A DNA stretch of 43,729 nucleotides, from positions 1-43,729 of the forward strand of contig NZ_JACHYE010000013.1 in assembly GCF_014192645.1 (NCBI RefSeq). The letters run 5' to 3'. A model generated the notes under the pieces. It saw only the letters and a list, made by a program, of their open reading frames with translations, ran no database searches and was not told the DNA's origin. The DNA comes from Herbaspirillum sp. Sphag64. Its GTDB lineage: Bacteria > Pseudomonadota > Gammaproteobacteria > Burkholderiales > Burkholderiaceae_D. Positions 23,963 to 32,342 of the stretch are shown in pieces. Made by a program: the position numbers and the translations under genes. Every line of letters starts with the position of its first letter. The stretch's first letter is position 1.

Positions 23963-25486
23963 CTACTTGCTCAGCGTGGCAGTACGGATCACACCATCAG
24001 GGACGTAATGAAAGCCCTTGACGGACCTCGCTATGCCGAACAGCACGTTGTCATGGTTCAGATAAATGTAGGGTATCTGTTTGTCCAGGATCTGCATGGC
24101 CTGATCATACAAAGCCTTGCGTTTGCTCTCATCGCCACTGAGGCGCGCCTGCTGCAGCACATCGTCCAGTTCCTTGTTACCGAACTTGGAATAGTTGAGC
24201 GAACCATTGGTCACCGCAAAGTCATAGATATTCTGATCCGGGTCCGGACGACCGCTCCAGCCGACGAACAAGGCTTCGTAGGTGCCGGCTTTGCCTGACT
24301 CGATCTGCGTCGCCAGTTCGGCTTTTTCCAGCGTGACGCTGATCCCGGCTGGACGCAGCATGCCCTGAATCATCTGCCCCACCTGTGTCTCGTAAGGCGT
24401 GGTTGGCAAGGTCAGACGGAAACTGAAGCCATCCTGCTTGCCCGCCGCCTGTAACAATGCCTTGGCACGCGCCAGATCAACCTTGGGCGGCGCATCCGTA
24501 TCGCCATGGGCAAACTGCGCCTTGCTGAACGGTGAATGGCTGGCGGCCACTGCGCCGTTGTAGACCACCTTGGCAATGGCATTGCGATCAATCAGCAAGT
24601 CAATTGCCTGTCGTACTTCTGGCTTGTCGAAAGGCGGCTTGCCGGTGTTCAGATAGAAGCCCCGAAAGCCCAGCGACGGCTGATTGATGACCGTGTAATT
24701 GGCACCGGAGCTGATGTTGCTGATTTCCTTGTAGGGGAAACGGTTGGTGATATCGACCTGACCACTGCGCAGATTATTGAAGGCGACATTAACGTCACTC
24801 ATGATCTTATAAGTGACGCCATCAACCTTGGGCAAACCGGCCTGCCAGTAATGCGGGTTCTTTTCCAGCGTGATGGTGGCCCCCTTGAGACGGCCCTTGT
24901 AGACAAAAGGCCCTGTTCCGACCGGATGATTGACGTAATCGTCGCCATATTTTTGTACCGCCGCCGGCGACGACATCATGCCAGCCCGGTCGGTCAGCAC
25001 CGACATGAACGGTGCAAACGGTTCGCTGAGCTCGATCTTGAGCGTAGTGTCATCGATCACCGTGATCTGTTTGATGTATTTGAGCTCGTTACGGCGCAAC
25101 GAGGTTTTACCCTGCCCCCGCAAGAGATTGAATTCAACCGCCTTGGCATTGAAGGGCGTGCCATCCTGAAACTGCACACCTTTCTGCAGTGTCAGCGTAT
25201 AGGTTTTCTGGTCGGGAGATACGCTCCAGCGCTGGACCAGCATGGGAACGATTTTGCCGTTCTCGTCCAGATCCACCAGCTTGTCGAAAATGCTCTGGTA
25301 CACGATGCGTTCAACAATCATGGATGACTGGGTCGGATCAAGCTTGCCCGGATCATCATCAAGCGAAATGTTAATGGTGGTCGCAGCGGCATGCTGACTG
25401 GCAAAGCCAAGCGCAACGAGAGAGAGCGCGAACGCGCAGTTAAACGGGCGGAAGTGGCGCTGTGAGAAGGGCAAGTGCTTGTTCAT
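23963..25486 (-). CDS. Peptide/nickel-type ABC substrate-binding protein (family 5)
   Basis: This 507-residue periplasmic binding protein belongs to the DppA/OppA class (family 5). The signal peptide covers about residues 1-35 (ALSLVALGFASQHAAA). Family blocks include SLDDDPGKLDPTQS, YQSIFDKLVDLDENG, WSVSPDQKTYTLTLQKGVQFQDGTPFNAKAVEFNL, GTGPFVYKGRL, DPDQNIYDF and NKELDDVLQQARLSGDESKR. It is the first gene of the importer operon and has a near-consensus sigma-54 promoter 46-61 bases upstream. Two contexts suggest gamma-glutamyl peptides or glutathione as ligand: the following permease/ATPase genes and the gamma-glutamyltransferase. Dipeptides in general remain possible. Confidence 0.92.
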   Translation of the reverse strand: MNKHLPFSQRHFRPFNCAFALSLVALGFASQHAAATTINISLDDDPGKLDPTQSSMIVERIVYQSIFDKLVDLDENGKIVPMLVQRWSVSPDQKTYTLTLQKGVQFQDGTPFNAKAVEFNLLRGQGKTSLRRNELKYIKQITVIDDTTLKIELSEPFAPFMSVLTDRAGMMSSPAAVQKYGDDYVNHPVGTGPFVYKGRLKGATITLEKNPHYWQAGLPKVDGVTYKIMSDVNVAFNNLRSGQVDITNRFPYKEISNISSGANYTVINQPSLGFRGFYLNTGKPPFDKPEVRQAIDLLIDRNAIAKVVYNGAVAASHSPFSKAQFAHGDTDAPPKVDLARAKALLQAAGKQDGFSFRLTLPTTPYETQVGQMIQGMLRPAGISVTLEKAELATQIESGKAGTYEALFVGWSGRPDPDQNIYDFAVTNGSLNYSKFGNKELDDVLQQARLSGDESKRKALYDQAMQILDKQIPYIYLNHDNVLFGIARSVKGFHYVPDGVIRTATLSK

Positions 25487-25822
25487 CAGGATCCATTTCG
25501 AAAACAAATCAATGTATACATAAACAGCTGCTGCAACAATTGTGCCACATTCAATCGCCCACATCCGAAACGATTTTGCCAATACTGCACCGGAATTCCC
25601 ATTCCTCCTGCGCCGAAATGGTCGGCTTTGGGTGCCATCGTGGTGCACCGCTGACAAGCGTCAAAGAAAATCAATCCGGACAGACCAGATGGTGAAATTA
25701 CCAGCAAAAACTGCCAAAAATCTTGTTCCATAGCGTTATAGTTGGACATAAACGACATACTCCGTGCCCTTGAGAACGCCGGAGATTGGTTGCCGAATAC
25801 ATAGAGACAAATAGGACACTGC
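25487..25822. other. Divergent regulatory region (336 bases)
   Basis: The gap separates the peptide importer operon from the chemoreceptor gene. It holds the sigma-54 promoter element of the importer (25532-25547). On the plus side AGGA precedes the chemoreceptor start; no convincing sigma-70 or sigma-28 promoter for that gene was found. No gene or RNA is seen. Confidence 0.5.
25532..25547 (-). promoter_or_regulatory. Sigma-54 (-24/-12) promoter of the peptide ABC operon
   Basis: On the minus strand TGGCACAATTGTTGCA matches the TGGCACG-N4-TTGCA consensus at all but one base, with the exact 10-base distance between GG and GC. It predicts a start near 25521, about 35 bases before the binding-protein ATG. 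NtrC-type activation under nitrogen limitation is the usual meaning (inference). Confidence 0.6.
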
Positions 25823-27364
25823 ATGAAAAACTTGCATATTGGGACACGGCTTGGCATCGCTTTCGCAGCATTGCTGGTCATCGTGGGGATCATCACCAGC
25901 ATCGGTGTCTGGCGCTTGCAATCCGTGGGGCAACTGACCGATGTCATGGTCAACGATGCACTGGCCAAGGAAAGACTGGTCAATTCTTTTTATAAATCGA
26001 TTGAGCTTAACGTCGGGCGCATCATCGCTGCCGCCAAGAATCCAGACCCGGTCGAGCAGAAGTTTTACAAGGATCAGATCGTCGCCACCATTGCCAGCAA
26101 CAACGGCCTGGTCAAGCAGATGGAAGAAAAGATCACCGACGATGAAGGCAAGGCGCTGCTCAACGAGATCAATGAACTGCGCAAAGTGGTGATCGCCGAC
26201 AATGGCGCCGTCTTCAAGGAAAAAGACGCCGGTAATGCCGATGCCGCCAAAAAAGTCGTGGATGAACGGCTGATCCCCGATAGCAAGGTCTATCTGGCCG
26301 CGATCGAAAAGCTGTCGACCCGCCAAAGCGACAGCATCAACCAGCTTGCGCAACAGGTGGATCAGCAATTCCGCAGCGCGCGCTTGCTGATGATCGCGTT
26401 TGGCGTGATTGCCGTCATTGGCGGCGTCGTGCTTGCCTACATCATCACCCGTTCCATCACGCAACCCCTGTCACGGGCAGTCGAAGTCGCCAGCCGGGTA
26501 GCACAAGGCGATCTGCGTGCTGATATCAAAGTCAACTCAGGTGACGAAACCGGCCAGTTGATGGCCGCGCTCAAGGACATGAACGACCATTTGATCGACA
26601 TCGTCAGTCAGGTCCGCTCCGGAACCGAGACCATCGCCACGGCCAGTGCCGAAATCGCCACCGGCAATCTGGATCTCTCCAGCCGCACCGAACAACAGGC
26701 CGGGACGCTGGAAGAAACAGCGGCCGCCGTGGAAGAGCTGACTTCCACCGTCAAACGCAATGCCGAGAGTGCGCGTGAGGCCAACCAGCTGGCGCAGTCG
26801 GCTTCGGAAGTCGCAATTCAAGGTGGAACAGTGGTCAATCAGGTGATCGACACCATGGGCCACATCAACGAATCCTCCAGAAAGATTGTCGACATCATCA
26901 GCGTGATTGATGGCATTGCCTTTCAGACCAACATCCTTGCACTCAACGCCGCCGTCGAAGCGGCGCGTGCTGGCGAACAGGGCCGCGGCTTTGCAGTCGT
27001 GGCCTCGGAGGTGCGCGGACTGGCACAGCGCTCTGCCGCTGCCGCCAAGGAAATCAAGGAACTGATCACCGACTCGGTCGATAAAGTCGACAGTGGCAGC
27101 AAGCTGGTACAGGATGCCGGTACCACCATGTCTGAAGTGGTTGCCAGCGTCAAACGGGTCACCCACATCGTGGGTGAAATCAGCGCCGCCAGCCATGAGC
27201 AAAGCTCTGGCATTGAGGAGGTCAATCGTTCGATTGCACTGATCGACGAAAATACCCAGCAAAACGCCGCACTGGTCGAAGAAGCAGCGGCAGCGGCGCG
27301 CTCGCTTCAGGATCAGTCAGAGGGGCTGGCCAGAATCGTAGGAATTTTCAAACTCAATAGCTAA
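25823..27364 (+). CDS. Methyl-accepting chemotaxis protein
   Basis: This 513-residue transmembrane chemoreceptor has a first transmembrane helix at about residues 11-28 (AFAALLVIVGIITSIGVW). A periplasmic four-helix-bundle-like ligand domain (about 35-190) follows, then a second helix at about 195-215 and a HAMP domain (ITRSITQPLSRAVEVASRVAQGDL). The cytoplasmic signalling rod contains the tip motif DGIAFQTNILALNAAVEAARAGEQGRGFAVVA. Glutamine/glutamate pairs that may be methylated flank the tip. There is no CheR-binding pentapeptide at the C-terminus (ends FKLNS). AGGA precedes the ATG. It is divergent from the peptide importer and might sense related amino compounds, but nothing in the sequence proves the ligand. 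Confidence 0.93.
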   Translation: MKNLHIGTRLGIAFAALLVIVGIITSIGVWRLQSVGQLTDVMVNDALAKERLVNSFYKSIELNVGRIIAAAKNPDPVEQKFYKDQIVATIASNNGLVKQMEEKITDDEGKALLNEINELRKVVIADNGAVFKEKDAGNADAAKKVVDERLIPDSKVYLAAIEKLSTRQSDSINQLAQQVDQQFRSARLLMIAFGVIAVIGGVVLAYIITRSITQPLSRAVEVASRVAQGDLRADIKVNSGDETGQLMAALKDMNDHLIDIVSQVRSGTETIATASAEIATGNLDLSSRTEQQAGTLEETAAAVEELTSTVKRNAESAREANQLAQSASEVAIQGGTVVNQVIDTMGHINESSRKIVDIISVIDGIAFQTNILALNAAVEAARAGEQGRGFAVVASEVRGLAQRSAAAAKEIKELITDSVDKVDSGSKLVQDAGTTMSEVVASVKRVTHIVGEISAASHEQSSGIEEVNRSIALIDENTQQNAALVEEAAAAARSLQDQSEGLARIVGIFKLNS

Positions 27365-27401
27365 GCTAAAAGTCAGGCTGAACTTAACTCATCTTTCCGG
27401 G

Positions 27402-27427
27402 GCGGCAATCTTTGCAAAGATTGCCGC
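27402..27427. promoter_or_regulatory. 26-bp perfect palindrome
   Basis: GCGGCAATCTT and AAGATTGCCGC flank a TGCA centre, making an 11-bp stem or a 26-bp dyad between the chemoreceptor and the threonine dehydratase gene. No T-run follows. It could be a terminator, an mRNA hairpin or an operator. Confidence 0.6.
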
Positions 27428-27488
27428 AGCCACGATGACTGTGGATACAATGGCTGATCGTTGTTTACCTCAGCTATCAGCCCACCGT

Positions 27489-28691
27489 ATGCCTACCACC
27501 ATCGCCGATATCGAACTGGCCGCACAACGGCTGCAAGGCCATATCCTCAATACCCCCTTTGTCGAGTCGCGCACGCTCTCTGACATCGTTGGCGCACAGG
27601 TCTTTCTCAAATTCGAGAATCTGCAATTCACCTCCTCCTTTAAGGAGCGCGGCGCCTGTAACAAGCTTACTGAGCTCAATGCCAACGGCGTCAAGGGCGT
27701 GATCGCCATGTCCGCCGGCAACCACGCTCAGGGTGTGGCCTACCATGCCCAACGCTTGGGCATGCATGCGCTCATCGTGATGCCGCGCTATACCCCCGGG
27801 GTGAAGATCGAACGTACCCGCGGTTTCGGTGCCGAGGTCGTACTGCACGGCGATTCATTGGAAGAAGCCCGTGCCCATGCCTATGCGCTGGCCGACGAAC
27901 GCGGGTTGACCTTCGTCCATCCCTTCGACGACGACGCCATCATCGCCGGACAGGGTACCGTTGCCCTGGAAATGCTCGACACCGTGCCCGATCTGGACAC
28001 AATAGTGGTCTCTATCGGCGGTGGCGGCTTGCTGGCAGGCATGGCAGTTGCCGCCCGCGCACGCAAACCCACTATCGATATCGTTGGTGTCCAGGCACAG
28101 CGCTTCCCCTCAATGATCAATGCGGTACAGGGTAAAGATATGCCGATGGGCAGCAGCACCATTGCCGAAGGCATTGCCGTTGGCACGGCCGGCAAACTGA
28201 CGCAGGCCATCATCGGCACCCATGTCGATGACCTGCTGCTGGTCGATGAAGGCGATATCGAACATGCCGTGCTGATGCTGCTGGAAATTGAAAAAACCTT
28301 GGTTGAAGGTGCCGGTGCCGCCGGACTGGCAGCGATGGTGCGCCATCCTGAAAGATTCCGTGGCAAGCGCGTCGGCATGGTCTTGTCGGGCGGCAACATC
28401 GATCCGCTGCTGCTGGCCGCCATCATCCAGCGCGGCATGGTACGTGCCGGCCGACTGGCACGGGTGCGCGTCTCGGCCCGTGATGTTCCCGGTATTCTGG
28501 CAAAAATCACCACCACCGTGGCCGCCGCCGGTGCCAATGTTGACGAAGTGCATCATCAACGCGCCTTCACCATGCTGGCCGCCCAGAATGTGGATATCGA
28601 GCTGGTCCTGCAAACCCGTGGCAGACCGCATCTGGCACAAGTACTCGATGCCCTGCACGAAGCTGGATTTGTCGCCGAAGAGCAGCATTGA
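27489..28691 (+). CDS. ilvA: Threonine ammonia-lyase (threonine dehydratase)
   Basis: This PLP-dependent enzyme deaminates threonine (and serine) to 2-oxobutyrate, the first step from threonine to isoleucine. From the ATG chosen it has 400 residues; the frame also opens at 27435, giving 418, and no ribosome site decides. The PLP lysine is Lys52 in FTSSFKERGACN, and the phosphate-binding glycine loop is SIGGGGLLAG. Residues about 330-400 form a small C-terminal ACT-like domain (RVRVSARDVPGILAKITTTVAAAGANV). This is the short, roughly 400-residue class often called catabolic (TdcB-like with ACT). The symbol marks family, since biosynthetic and catabolic roles cannot be told apart here. Confidence 0.9.
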   Translation: MPTTIADIELAAQRLQGHILNTPFVESRTLSDIVGAQVFLKFENLQFTSSFKERGACNKLTELNANGVKGVIAMSAGNHAQGVAYHAQRLGMHALIVMPRYTPGVKIERTRGFGAEVVLHGDSLEEARAHAYALADERGLTFVHPFDDDAIIAGQGTVALEMLDTVPDLDTIVVSIGGGGLLAGMAVAARARKPTIDIVGVQAQRFPSMINAVQGKDMPMGSSTIAEGIAVGTAGKLTQAIIGTHVDDLLLVDEGDIEHAVLMLLEIEKTLVEGAGAAGLAAMVRHPERFRGKRVGMVLSGGNIDPLLLAAIIQRGMVRAGRLARVRVSARDVPGILAKITTTVAAAGANVDEVHHQRAFTMLAAQNVDIELVLQTRGRPHLAQVLDALHEAGFVAEEQH

Positions 28692-28780
28692 TTTTCTGGC
28701 AAGTTTCTCTCCTGCCATCCTCCACCACCCTTCCCGCATGAACACCAACCGGCCTGCAGCACTTACCTGCAGCGCCGTTC

Positions 28781-29410
28781 ATGCAATTTTTCATCCGTCA
28801 CACAATATGGCAGGTTCTGGAGCGTCTACAGCGCATGGACCCAACGCTGCCACTGCCTTCAATGGCTGACTCTGATCAACACATCACCGACACCGTCGTC
28901 CGTGAGACGGCACGGCTGCGCAATTTCATCCGTAGCCGCGTCACCGATCAGGGTGAGGCCGAGGACATTCTGCAGGATGTGTTTTATGAGCTGGTCGAAG
29001 CCTGCCGCTTGCCGGAGCAGATCGAACAGGTCGGTGCCTGGCTGTTCCGGGTAGCGCGCAATCGCATCATCGACCGCTTCCGCAAGAAGAAGGAAGTGCC
29101 GCTGTTCGATCTCGCCGCTGACGACGAGGACGATAGCTGGCTGGAGCAGATGCTACCAGCGACAGAAGATGCCGGACCCGAGGCTGCCTATGCACGCTCC
29201 CTGCTGATTGCCGAACTGCAGGATGCGCTGGAAGAGCTGCCCGCTGCGCAGCGTGAGGTGTTCATTGCGCATGAGCTGGAACGGCGCAGCTTCAAGGAGC
29301 TGGCGCAGGAAGCCGGTCTCAGCGTGAATACGCTGCTGGCACGCAAACGCTATGCCGTACTGGCACTGCGCGAGCGCCTGCAAGACCTGTATGACGAATT
29401 CAATCTTTGA
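28781..29410 (+). CDS. ECF-type RNA polymerase sigma factor
   Basis: This 209-residue alternative sigma factor belongs to the sigma-70 extracytoplasmic-function group. Region 2 covers RLRNFIRSRVTDQGEAEDILQDVFYELVEACR and GAWLFRVARNRIIDRFRKKKE. Region 4 is DALEELPAAQREVFIAHELERRSFKELAQEAGLSVNTLLARKRYAVLALRERL. The start is uncertain because Met codons at 28781, 28835 and 28862 all lack a good ribosome site, and region 2 begins only about 30-40 residues in. Downstream lie a small membrane protein 20 bases away and a ferredoxin, probably one operon. No recognised anti-sigma factor is present. Confidence 0.9.
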   Translation: MQFFIRHTIWQVLERLQRMDPTLPLPSMADSDQHITDTVVRETARLRNFIRSRVTDQGEAEDILQDVFYELVEACRLPEQIEQVGAWLFRVARNRIIDRFRKKKEVPLFDLAADDEDDSWLEQMLPATEDAGPEAAYARSLLIAELQDALEELPAAQREVFIAHELERRSFKELAQEAGLSVNTLLARKRYAVLALRERLQDLYDEFNL

Positions 29411-29430
29411 CTTTACGTAGGAGAAACAAC

Positions 29431-29778
29431 ATGAACCGTAGCGCCCGTATTCTTAAAATCCTGATCATCGTGATCGTCGGCGGCATCGCCCTGAGTGCCA
29501 TTGTGATGTCCCTCTGGAACTGGTTATTGCCGCAATTAATTCCTGGGATTCATCAAATCAACTATTTGCAGGCACTGGGCCTGTTCGTACTGTGCCGCAT
29601 TCTGTTTGGTGGATTGCGAGGCGGTGGCCGTGGATGGCGCATGCGCGGTCGCTGGGAGCAAATGAGTGATGAAGAGCGCCGCAAATTCAAGGATGGTATG
29701 CGGGCGTTTCATGGTGGTGGACGTCGTGGCCGAGGCTGCGGCAATACCAACCAGCCTGGCACCGAAAGTGGAGTCTGA
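29431..29778 (+). CDS. Small membrane protein cotranscribed with the ECF sigma factor
   Basis: This 115-residue protein has a good Shine-Dalgarno (TAGGAG, 8 bases before the ATG). Two hydrophobic segments lie at about residues 8-28 (ILIIVIVGGIALSAIVMSL) and about 38-55. A Gly/Arg-rich basic tail then holds RWEQMSDEERRKFKDGMRAF. The tail motif (W..M..EER.KF...M) occurs in small proteins found beside ECF sigma factors in other bacteria, as I recall. It has no zinc-finger or known anti-sigma domain, but the position makes it the natural candidate to control the sigma factor (inference). Confidence 0.75.
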   Translation: MNRSARILKILIIVIVGGIALSAIVMSLWNWLLPQLIPGIHQINYLQALGLFVLCRILFGGLRGGGRGWRMRGRWEQMSDEERRKFKDGMRAFHGGGRRGRGCGNTNQPGTESGV

Positions 29779-29779
29779 C

Positions 29780-30088
29780 ATGCCCGTGACAACAGCGAGC
29801 CACTGCAAGCAGCCAGCAGGAAAATTTACGCCCGTCATCAGCCTGAAACGCTGCGAAGGACGCGGAGATTGCCTGGCGGTCTGTCCCGAAAACGTGTTTG
29901 AAGTACGTCGCATTGACGACCAGGACTATGCCGCACTCGGCTTGCTCAACAAGCTCAAACTACGAGTACACGGCATGCAAGTGGCCTACAGTGTCAATGC
30001 CGATGCCTGCCGGGCCTGCGGTCTGTGTGTTACAGCCTGCCCGGAAGACGCAATCAAGCTGGCCCGCCGCAGCGCTGACGCGCCATAG
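29780..30088 (+). CDS. Ferredoxin with two cluster motifs, the first incomplete
   Basis: This 102-residue iron-sulfur protein likely transfers electrons. The second motif CRACGLCVTACP is complete (Cys77, 80, 83, 87). The first, CEGRGDCLAVCP, has Arg28 in place of the second Cys (Cys25, 31, 35), so that site may hold a [3Fe-4S] or altered cluster. Between the motifs is a spacer of about 40 residues (LGLLNKLKLRVHGMQ). It starts 1 base after the membrane-protein stop with GTGGAG upstream, so it is in the same transcript. Its link with a sigma factor is unexplained and its redox partner is unknown. Confidence 0.87.
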   Translation: MPVTTASHCKQPAGKFTPVISLKRCEGRGDCLAVCPENVFEVRRIDDQDYAALGLLNKLKLRVHGMQVAYSVNADACRACGLCVTACPEDAIKLARRSADAP

Positions 30089-30115
30089 TCAGCACCTGCA
30101 CTGCGCCAGACTTTC

Positions 30116-30145
30116 ACCGGGGCGTTGCGCCCCGGTCGCATTTCT
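30116..30145. terminator. Rho-independent-type terminator
   Basis: ACCGGGGCG and CGCCCCGGT form a perfect 9-bp stem with a TTG loop, followed by CGCATTTCTG. It lies between the ferredoxin and the convergent cyclodeaminase-like gene. The T-run is poor, but the GC-rich stem is strong. Confidence 0.7.
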
Positions 30146-30146
30146 G

Positions 30147-31067
30147 TCACCAGCCATGCCATTGCGCCGCTTTACGATAAGCCAGTCCGGCCAGCGCGAT
30201 ATCTTCGAGGCCGATCCCGATGGCCTTATAGATCACGATGTCCTCGGGCTGACGTTGATACGACATGCTGCCATCGAAAGCCTGACTCAATTCCCACACA
30301 TCGTCCCAGTCGAAGGTACCAGGTGCACATTGCACCAGATCCCCAGCCTCAATCTGCGCCTGTGGCTTCCACTCCACTACCAGCGCCGCGGCCCGACTGA
30401 TGGCGGTATCGTCCAGCTCACGTACCGTTGCCTTGCTGGCGCCGACGGCGGCCACAAACGTCCCGGGTTTGAGCAACGCTCCATCAAACAACGGTGTCGC
30501 CGCACGCGTCACCGTCACCAACACATCGGCCTGACGGGCGGCATCATCAATACTGACCACGCGGGCCGGTATGCCATACGCTGCCGTCACTTCATCGGCC
30601 AACTCCTGTTGACCGGACAAACCCGCGATCAGAATTTCCTTGAAACTGCGCACCTGCAACAGTGCCGGAATATGGGAGCGTGCCTGCACGCCGGTGCCAA
30701 TCACGGCAAGCACACCAACTTCCTTGCGCGCCAGTGCATCACAGGCCACTGCGGTCGCCGCTGCGGTGCGCAGACCGGTCATGGTGTCACCTTCAATGGT
30801 CGCCAGTGGCGCGCCGGTTTCGCTCGAAAACAGGGTAATCACAAACTTGAAGGCACCTTTGATCGTGGTGTAGACCTTGGCGCCAGCGATACCGGCGTCA
30901 GGCAAAACTGCCCCCATCATCGACAGCATCACGCCATTGGCAGCGCTCGTACGCACCCTTGCCTGCTGCGCGCCGCTGCCAGCACCTGCAAAAGCGGCAC
31001 GCATGGCCTGGACCGCTTCGGCAGTGGTCACAAGTTCGTTGACCTGTTCATTGGTGATGAGCTTCAT
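30147..31067 (-). CDS. Ornithine cyclodeaminase / mu-crystallin family protein
   Basis: This 306-residue NAD(P)-dependent enzyme family contains ornithine cyclodeaminase, alanine dehydrogenase and delta-1-pyrroline/piperideine-2-carboxylate reductases. The Rossmann motif is VLAVIGTGVQARSHIPAL (GxGxxA), followed by GLSGQQELADEV. Catalytic-core blocks are GAKVYTTIKGAF, GDTMTGLRTAAATAVACDALAR and VGASKATVRELDD. AAAGGA precedes the ATG by 7 bases. It lies 96 bases downstream of a LysR regulator in the same direction. Substrate cannot be decided; conversion of ornithine to proline or reduction of a cyclic imine are the two main options. A link to the DadA-like enzyme 23 kb away would be speculation. 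Confidence 0.9.
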   Translation of the reverse strand: MKLITNEQVNELVTTAEAVQAMRAAFAGAGSGAQQARVRTSAANGVMLSMMGAVLPDAGIAGAKVYTTIKGAFKFVITLFSSETGAPLATIEGDTMTGLRTAAATAVACDALARKEVGVLAVIGTGVQARSHIPALLQVRSFKEILIAGLSGQQELADEVTAAYGIPARVVSIDDAARQADVLVTVTRAATPLFDGALLKPGTFVAAVGASKATVRELDDTAISRAAALVVEWKPQAQIEAGDLVQCAPGTFDWDDVWELSQAFDGSMSYQRQPEDIVIYKAIGIGLEDIALAGLAYRKAAQWHGW

Positions 31068-31163
31068 GATGATTTCCTTTTGAATGAATTTCTGAGTGAA
31101 CGCCTGGTTGAGCGCTTAAATGAACGCTAAAACAAGCGGTGAAAATTGCAGCACAAGAAGCCA

Positions 31164-32102
31164 TCAACGTGCACTACGGCTCTTGGCAAGGCTGGCCCAG
31201 ATCCGGTCCAGATCAGGCCGGTTATCATCCTTACGCCGGTAGACACGAATATCCATTTCATCGCACCACCAACCCTGGCGCAACGCCTCCTGGTCGTTGG
31301 GAGCAACTGCCAGTGCCAGTTTGCCCTCGGCCAGCTCACGCGTAATCGCGCTGGCAGGCAACCACGCTACGCCGTGCCCCTCAAGCGCCATACTTTTCAA
31401 ACCCTCGGCCAGATCGGATTCAAACCGACGTAACAAATGTACCGGTCGTACACTATCGCTGAGCTGTTTTTCCACAATCCGACTCAGTGACGAATACGAG
31501 GCATAACTCAGGAACGGTACCGGATCGGCCGACGTACCCGGCAACGCATATTTGGGCACCCCACGCTGCAGCGCCTGCGAATACGGACGCAAAGGTTCCT
31601 TGCCTAATGACAACATGGCATAACGTTCGACGTCCAGATCAATGCCCTGCTGCGGATGGTGATAGCAGATCAGCAAATCACAATGACGCTCTACCAGCGC
31701 CATCACGGCATCATGCACATTGGTAGCCTGCACACTGGAACACAACAGACCGGTACTTTGCTCGATCTGCAGCAACAGGCGCGGATACAGGGTCAGCAAC
31801 AAGGTATGTGGCATGGCCAGCTTGATCAGGCTTTGCTTGCCTGCGAGCTGCCCGCGCAAAATCAGCCGCGCCTGGGTCGACTGACTCAACATCTCACGCG
31901 CAATCGGCACAAACGACTCACCCGCCGGCGTCAGGCTGCAGGGATAGCTGGAGCGATCGAACAGATCGGCCCCAAGCCAGGTTTCAAGCGCGCGGATGCG
32001 GCGGCCAAAGGCCGGTTGCGTGACGTGGCGCAACTTGGCAGAACGGCTGAAGTTGAGTGTTTCAACTACCGACAGAAAGTCTTCGACCCACTTGATTTCC
32101 AT
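31164..32102 (-). CDS. LysR family transcriptional regulator
   Basis: This 312-residue DNA-binding regulator starts MEIKWVEDFLSVVETLNFSRSAK, giving the LysR winged helix-turn-helix (about 1-60, with HVTQPAFGRRIRALETWLGADLF). A roughly 220-residue effector-binding domain of the periplasmic-binding-protein fold follows (VHDAVMALVERHCDLLICY and later LKSMALEGHGVAWLP). The upstream extension of the frame is not protein-like. It probably controls the cyclodeaminase-like gene immediately downstream, in the same orientation rather than divergent as is usual. Confidence 0.93.
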   Translation of the reverse strand: MEIKWVEDFLSVVETLNFSRSAKLRHVTQPAFGRRIRALETWLGADLFDRSSYPCSLTPAGESFVPIAREMLSQSTQARLILRGQLAGKQSLIKLAMPHTLLLTLYPRLLLQIEQSTGLLCSSVQATNVHDAVMALVERHCDLLICYHHPQQGIDLDVERYAMLSLGKEPLRPYSQALQRGVPKYALPGTSADPVPFLSYASYSSLSRIVEKQLSDSVRPVHLLRRFESDLAEGLKSMALEGHGVAWLPASAITRELAEGKLALAVAPNDQEALRQGWWCDEMDIRVYRRKDDNRPDLDRIWASLAKSRSAR

Positions 32103-32342
32103 ATGATTGGTTTGACGCTGAAGGTAGCTGAGAGACAGAACGGAAATAGGGAACAGCAAGACGTCACTATACAAATTCAGCAAAGCGCTGTCCCATGCCG
32201 ATTCAGCATGGACGAGTAGCAACCTATATTGTCGGCAGAGCAATTTTTTGCGTCACCTGCAGGCAGATTGCTATCATCGTGGATGCAGTCCATGTCATCG
32301 CTTTGACGGCAGCAACCTTCCCCCACCAGACCAAAGGCCTTC

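Noticed and set aside
29898..31130. Open frame of 410 codons on the plus strand
   Set aside because: It overlaps the ferredoxin gene in another frame and lies antisense to the cyclodeaminase-like gene, and crosses a terminator.
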